From contig CAZHKH010000080.1 of assembly GCA_964532515.1 (NCBI GenBank), positions 1 through 7,216 on the forward strand: a stretch of 7,216 bases of DNA. Direction: 5' to 3'. The DNA comes from TMED161 sp964532515 (GTDB lineage: Bacteria > Fidelibacterota > Marinisomatia > SCGC-AAA003-L08 > D37C17). The position numbers and the translations under genes are program-made. The notes below the pieces were generated by a model. It worked only from the letters and a program-made list of their open reading frames with translations, was not told where the DNA came from and did no database searches. Below, piece by piece: positions 6,164-7,216 of this stretch; within the stretch, counting starts at the first letter, position 1; the number at the start of each line of letters is the position of its first letter.

Positions 6164-7216
6164 ATGAACAAAATAAAATATAAATACTATCTATTATCAA
6201 TAATAGTTTGGGGAATTATATTTCCTTTCACCAATATTGAGACCGGTTGGGATTACACCCAGTCGCCTCAACAATGTTTTTATATTGTCGAGAGTATTAA
6301 TATCGATAGCGTTGAGGCTAGCGGAGATGGAGAACCGGGAAATGTTTATGGTGATTGCGTTGATAATCCTTACACCTGTGATGTCATTGGAGCTTTTATT
6401 GAACGAGATGAGAATGAATTTGGCGATATAAATGGTGATGGAGAGATATCATCATCTGTTGATGTTTGCATAGGATGGGGATATGCAGATTCTGAAGGCT
6501 ACACAACTTTAGTTTTAATCGGGCGTGATGCGACGATGGATGCTACACTCGGATATTTAGAGAATGGAGAGATTCCTTTCTTTAAAATTTATGATCATCA
6601 AAATAACGCAATACTGCCACTTGAAACTTCAAATCTTTATTATACTGAGTATCTGGATGATTTAAATGGAAATGGCGTTTGGGATCAAGGATCTGCAGCC
6701 GAACCATTTACAGATATCGATGGTGATGGTTTATGGGATGACAGTGAATATTTTGAAGATGACAATGATAATGGTGTTTGGGACCAAGATGAATATTATT
6801 ATGATGAGAATAACAGTGGAAGTTATGATCCGGCTGAACCTTATGAAGACTTAAATGGCAATGGCCAATGGGATGCTTCAATACCAACTGAAAGCTATGT
6901 AGATACTAATTTGAATGGAGTCTGGGATGCTGCTGTTTATGATGAGCTTTTTGGATGGGGAATAAATGAAATTTTCATTTACAATGGATCATTGGATGCC
7001 TATAACACTTTTGGTTGTAATATTCAGGGTGCCTGTAACTATGATTCAGAAGCAACTGCAGATGATGGAAGCTGTATCCTTCCTCCATCAGGAGAAATAG
7101 AAATTAATGCAACGGCAAATGGAAACAGCTTTATGCTATCCTTTGATGATAGTAATTTAGAAGGCTCGGGAGACTTCTCTCACCAAGTCATTATCAGTCA
7201 AGGGTTCACTGAATTA
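6164..7216 (+). CDS. Exported surface protein with calcium-loop array, N-terminal part only; shares its N-terminal domain with the upstream large protein
   Basis: An uninterrupted frame of 351 codons runs off the window end. ATG 6164 is the only possible start: the frame has a stop at 6122-6124 and no other start codon between. No real Shine-Dalgarno precedes it (only GGG two bases away). The start MNKIKYKYYLLSIIVWGIIF is a basic-hydrophobic signal peptide; the cleavage point is unclear, before ETGW (26-29). Residues 26-144 are homologous to 22-113 of the upstream protein, sharing ETGWxY, DVIGAF, C[VI]GW and YLENG[DE]IP, but with an inserted EF-like loop at 88-100. Residues 166-255 hold six DxNxNGxWD-type loops. 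Residues 285-304 are a Cys unit (C285, C291, C304) ending in DDGSC, and 308 onward probably begins an FN3-like domain. By analogy the missing C-terminus may carry a T9SS sorting domain. The role is unknown; surface binding or adhesion is the likely guess. Confidence 0.88.
   Translation, partial: MNKIKYKYYLLSIIVWGIIFPFTNIETGWDYTQSPQQCFYIVESINIDSVEASGDGEPGNVYGDCVDNPYTCDVIGAFIERDENEFGDINGDGEISSSVDVCIGWGYADSEGYTTLVLIGRDATMDATLGYLENGEIPFFKIYDHQNNAILPLETSNLYYTEYLDDLNGNGVWDQGSAAEPFTDIDGDGLWDDSEYFEDDNDNGVWDQDEYYYDENNSGSYDPAEPYEDLNGNGQWDASIPTESYVDTNLNGVWDAAVYDELFGWGINEIFIYNGSLDAYNTFGCNIQGACNYDSEATADDGSCILPPSGEIEINATANGNSFMLSFDDSNLEGSGDFSHQVIISQGFTEL
6659..6928 (+). repeat. Six putative calcium-binding loops, D-x-[ND]-x-[NDS]-G-x-[WY]-D
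   Basis: In the second exported protein nine-residue loops begin at residues 166, 184, 199, 214, 229 and 247: DLNGNGVWD, DIDGDGLWD, DDNDNGVWD, DENNSGSYD, DLNGNGQWD and DTNLNGVWD. The spacings are 18, 15, 15, 15 and 18 residues. Between loops lie acidic and aromatic residues such as EYF, EYYY and EPYE. The DxNxNG pattern resembles the calcium-chelating loops of dockerins and thrombospondin type 3 repeats, so calcium-stabilised tandem turns are inferred. A single copy (DLNDNGLYD, residues 943-951, bases 3319-3345) occurs in the second PKD-like domain of the upstream protein. Confidence 0.8.

Noticed and set aside
6237..6854. Two short + strand open frames (6237-6431 and 6666-6854)
   Set aside because: They are out of frame with the 351-codon reading frame that carries the signal peptide, the shared N-terminal domain and the calcium loops. 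Their Met-rich peptides come from reading GATGG-type codons in another frame.
1..7216. CRISPR array, tRNA/rRNA gene, insertion sequence or defence cassette
   Set aside because: No spaced identical DNA repeats, cloverleaf, terminal inverted repeats, transposase, nuclease or helicase motifs are visible. The repeats present are protein-level modules inside surface-protein genes.

Overview
The window looks like chromosomal DNA from a marine member of the FCB superphylum, most like Candidatus Marinimicrobia (SAR406). The reasons are low G+C, a C-terminal sorting domain opening with YPNPFNPTT, Cys-rich units ending in DDGSC, paired DCxGxCGG...CGVC units, and arrays of DxNxNGxWD loops. This assignment is pattern recognition from family knowledge, not a database result. 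All genes read on the + strand and I see none on the other strand.

Region by region: (1) 1-240 is the 3' end of hflC, the inner-membrane SPFH-family protein that partners HflK around the FtsH protease. (2) 241-492 is an AT-rich gap with two hairpin-forming dyads, a CRP/FNR-like palindrome at 375-388 with a possible -10 element 32 bp downstream, and a very strong Shine-Dalgarno. (3) 493-5952 encodes a 1819-residue exported, multidomain, very acidic surface protein with a signal peptide, a Cys-rich block, FN3-like and PKD-like domains and a type IX secretion (T9SS) sorting domain. (4) 5953-6163 holds a good intrinsic terminator, then a perfect TGTGA-N6-TCACA palindrome and a TATAAT box. (5) 6164-7216 is the 5' part (351 codons, open at the window edge) of a second exported protein that shares the N-terminal domain of the first but carries an array of six putative calcium loops.

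How they fit together: the two large genes look like paralogous or co-evolving cell-surface proteins, separately transcribed (a terminator lies between them) but each preceded by a CRP/FNR-family palindrome. That suggests common control by one cAMP- or redox/NO-responsive regulator. hflC appears unrelated in function. I found no sign of a defence system, mobile element, CRISPR array or RNA gene. The most interesting observations are the shared putative regulatory sites and the modular, probably calcium-binding architecture of the two secreted proteins.
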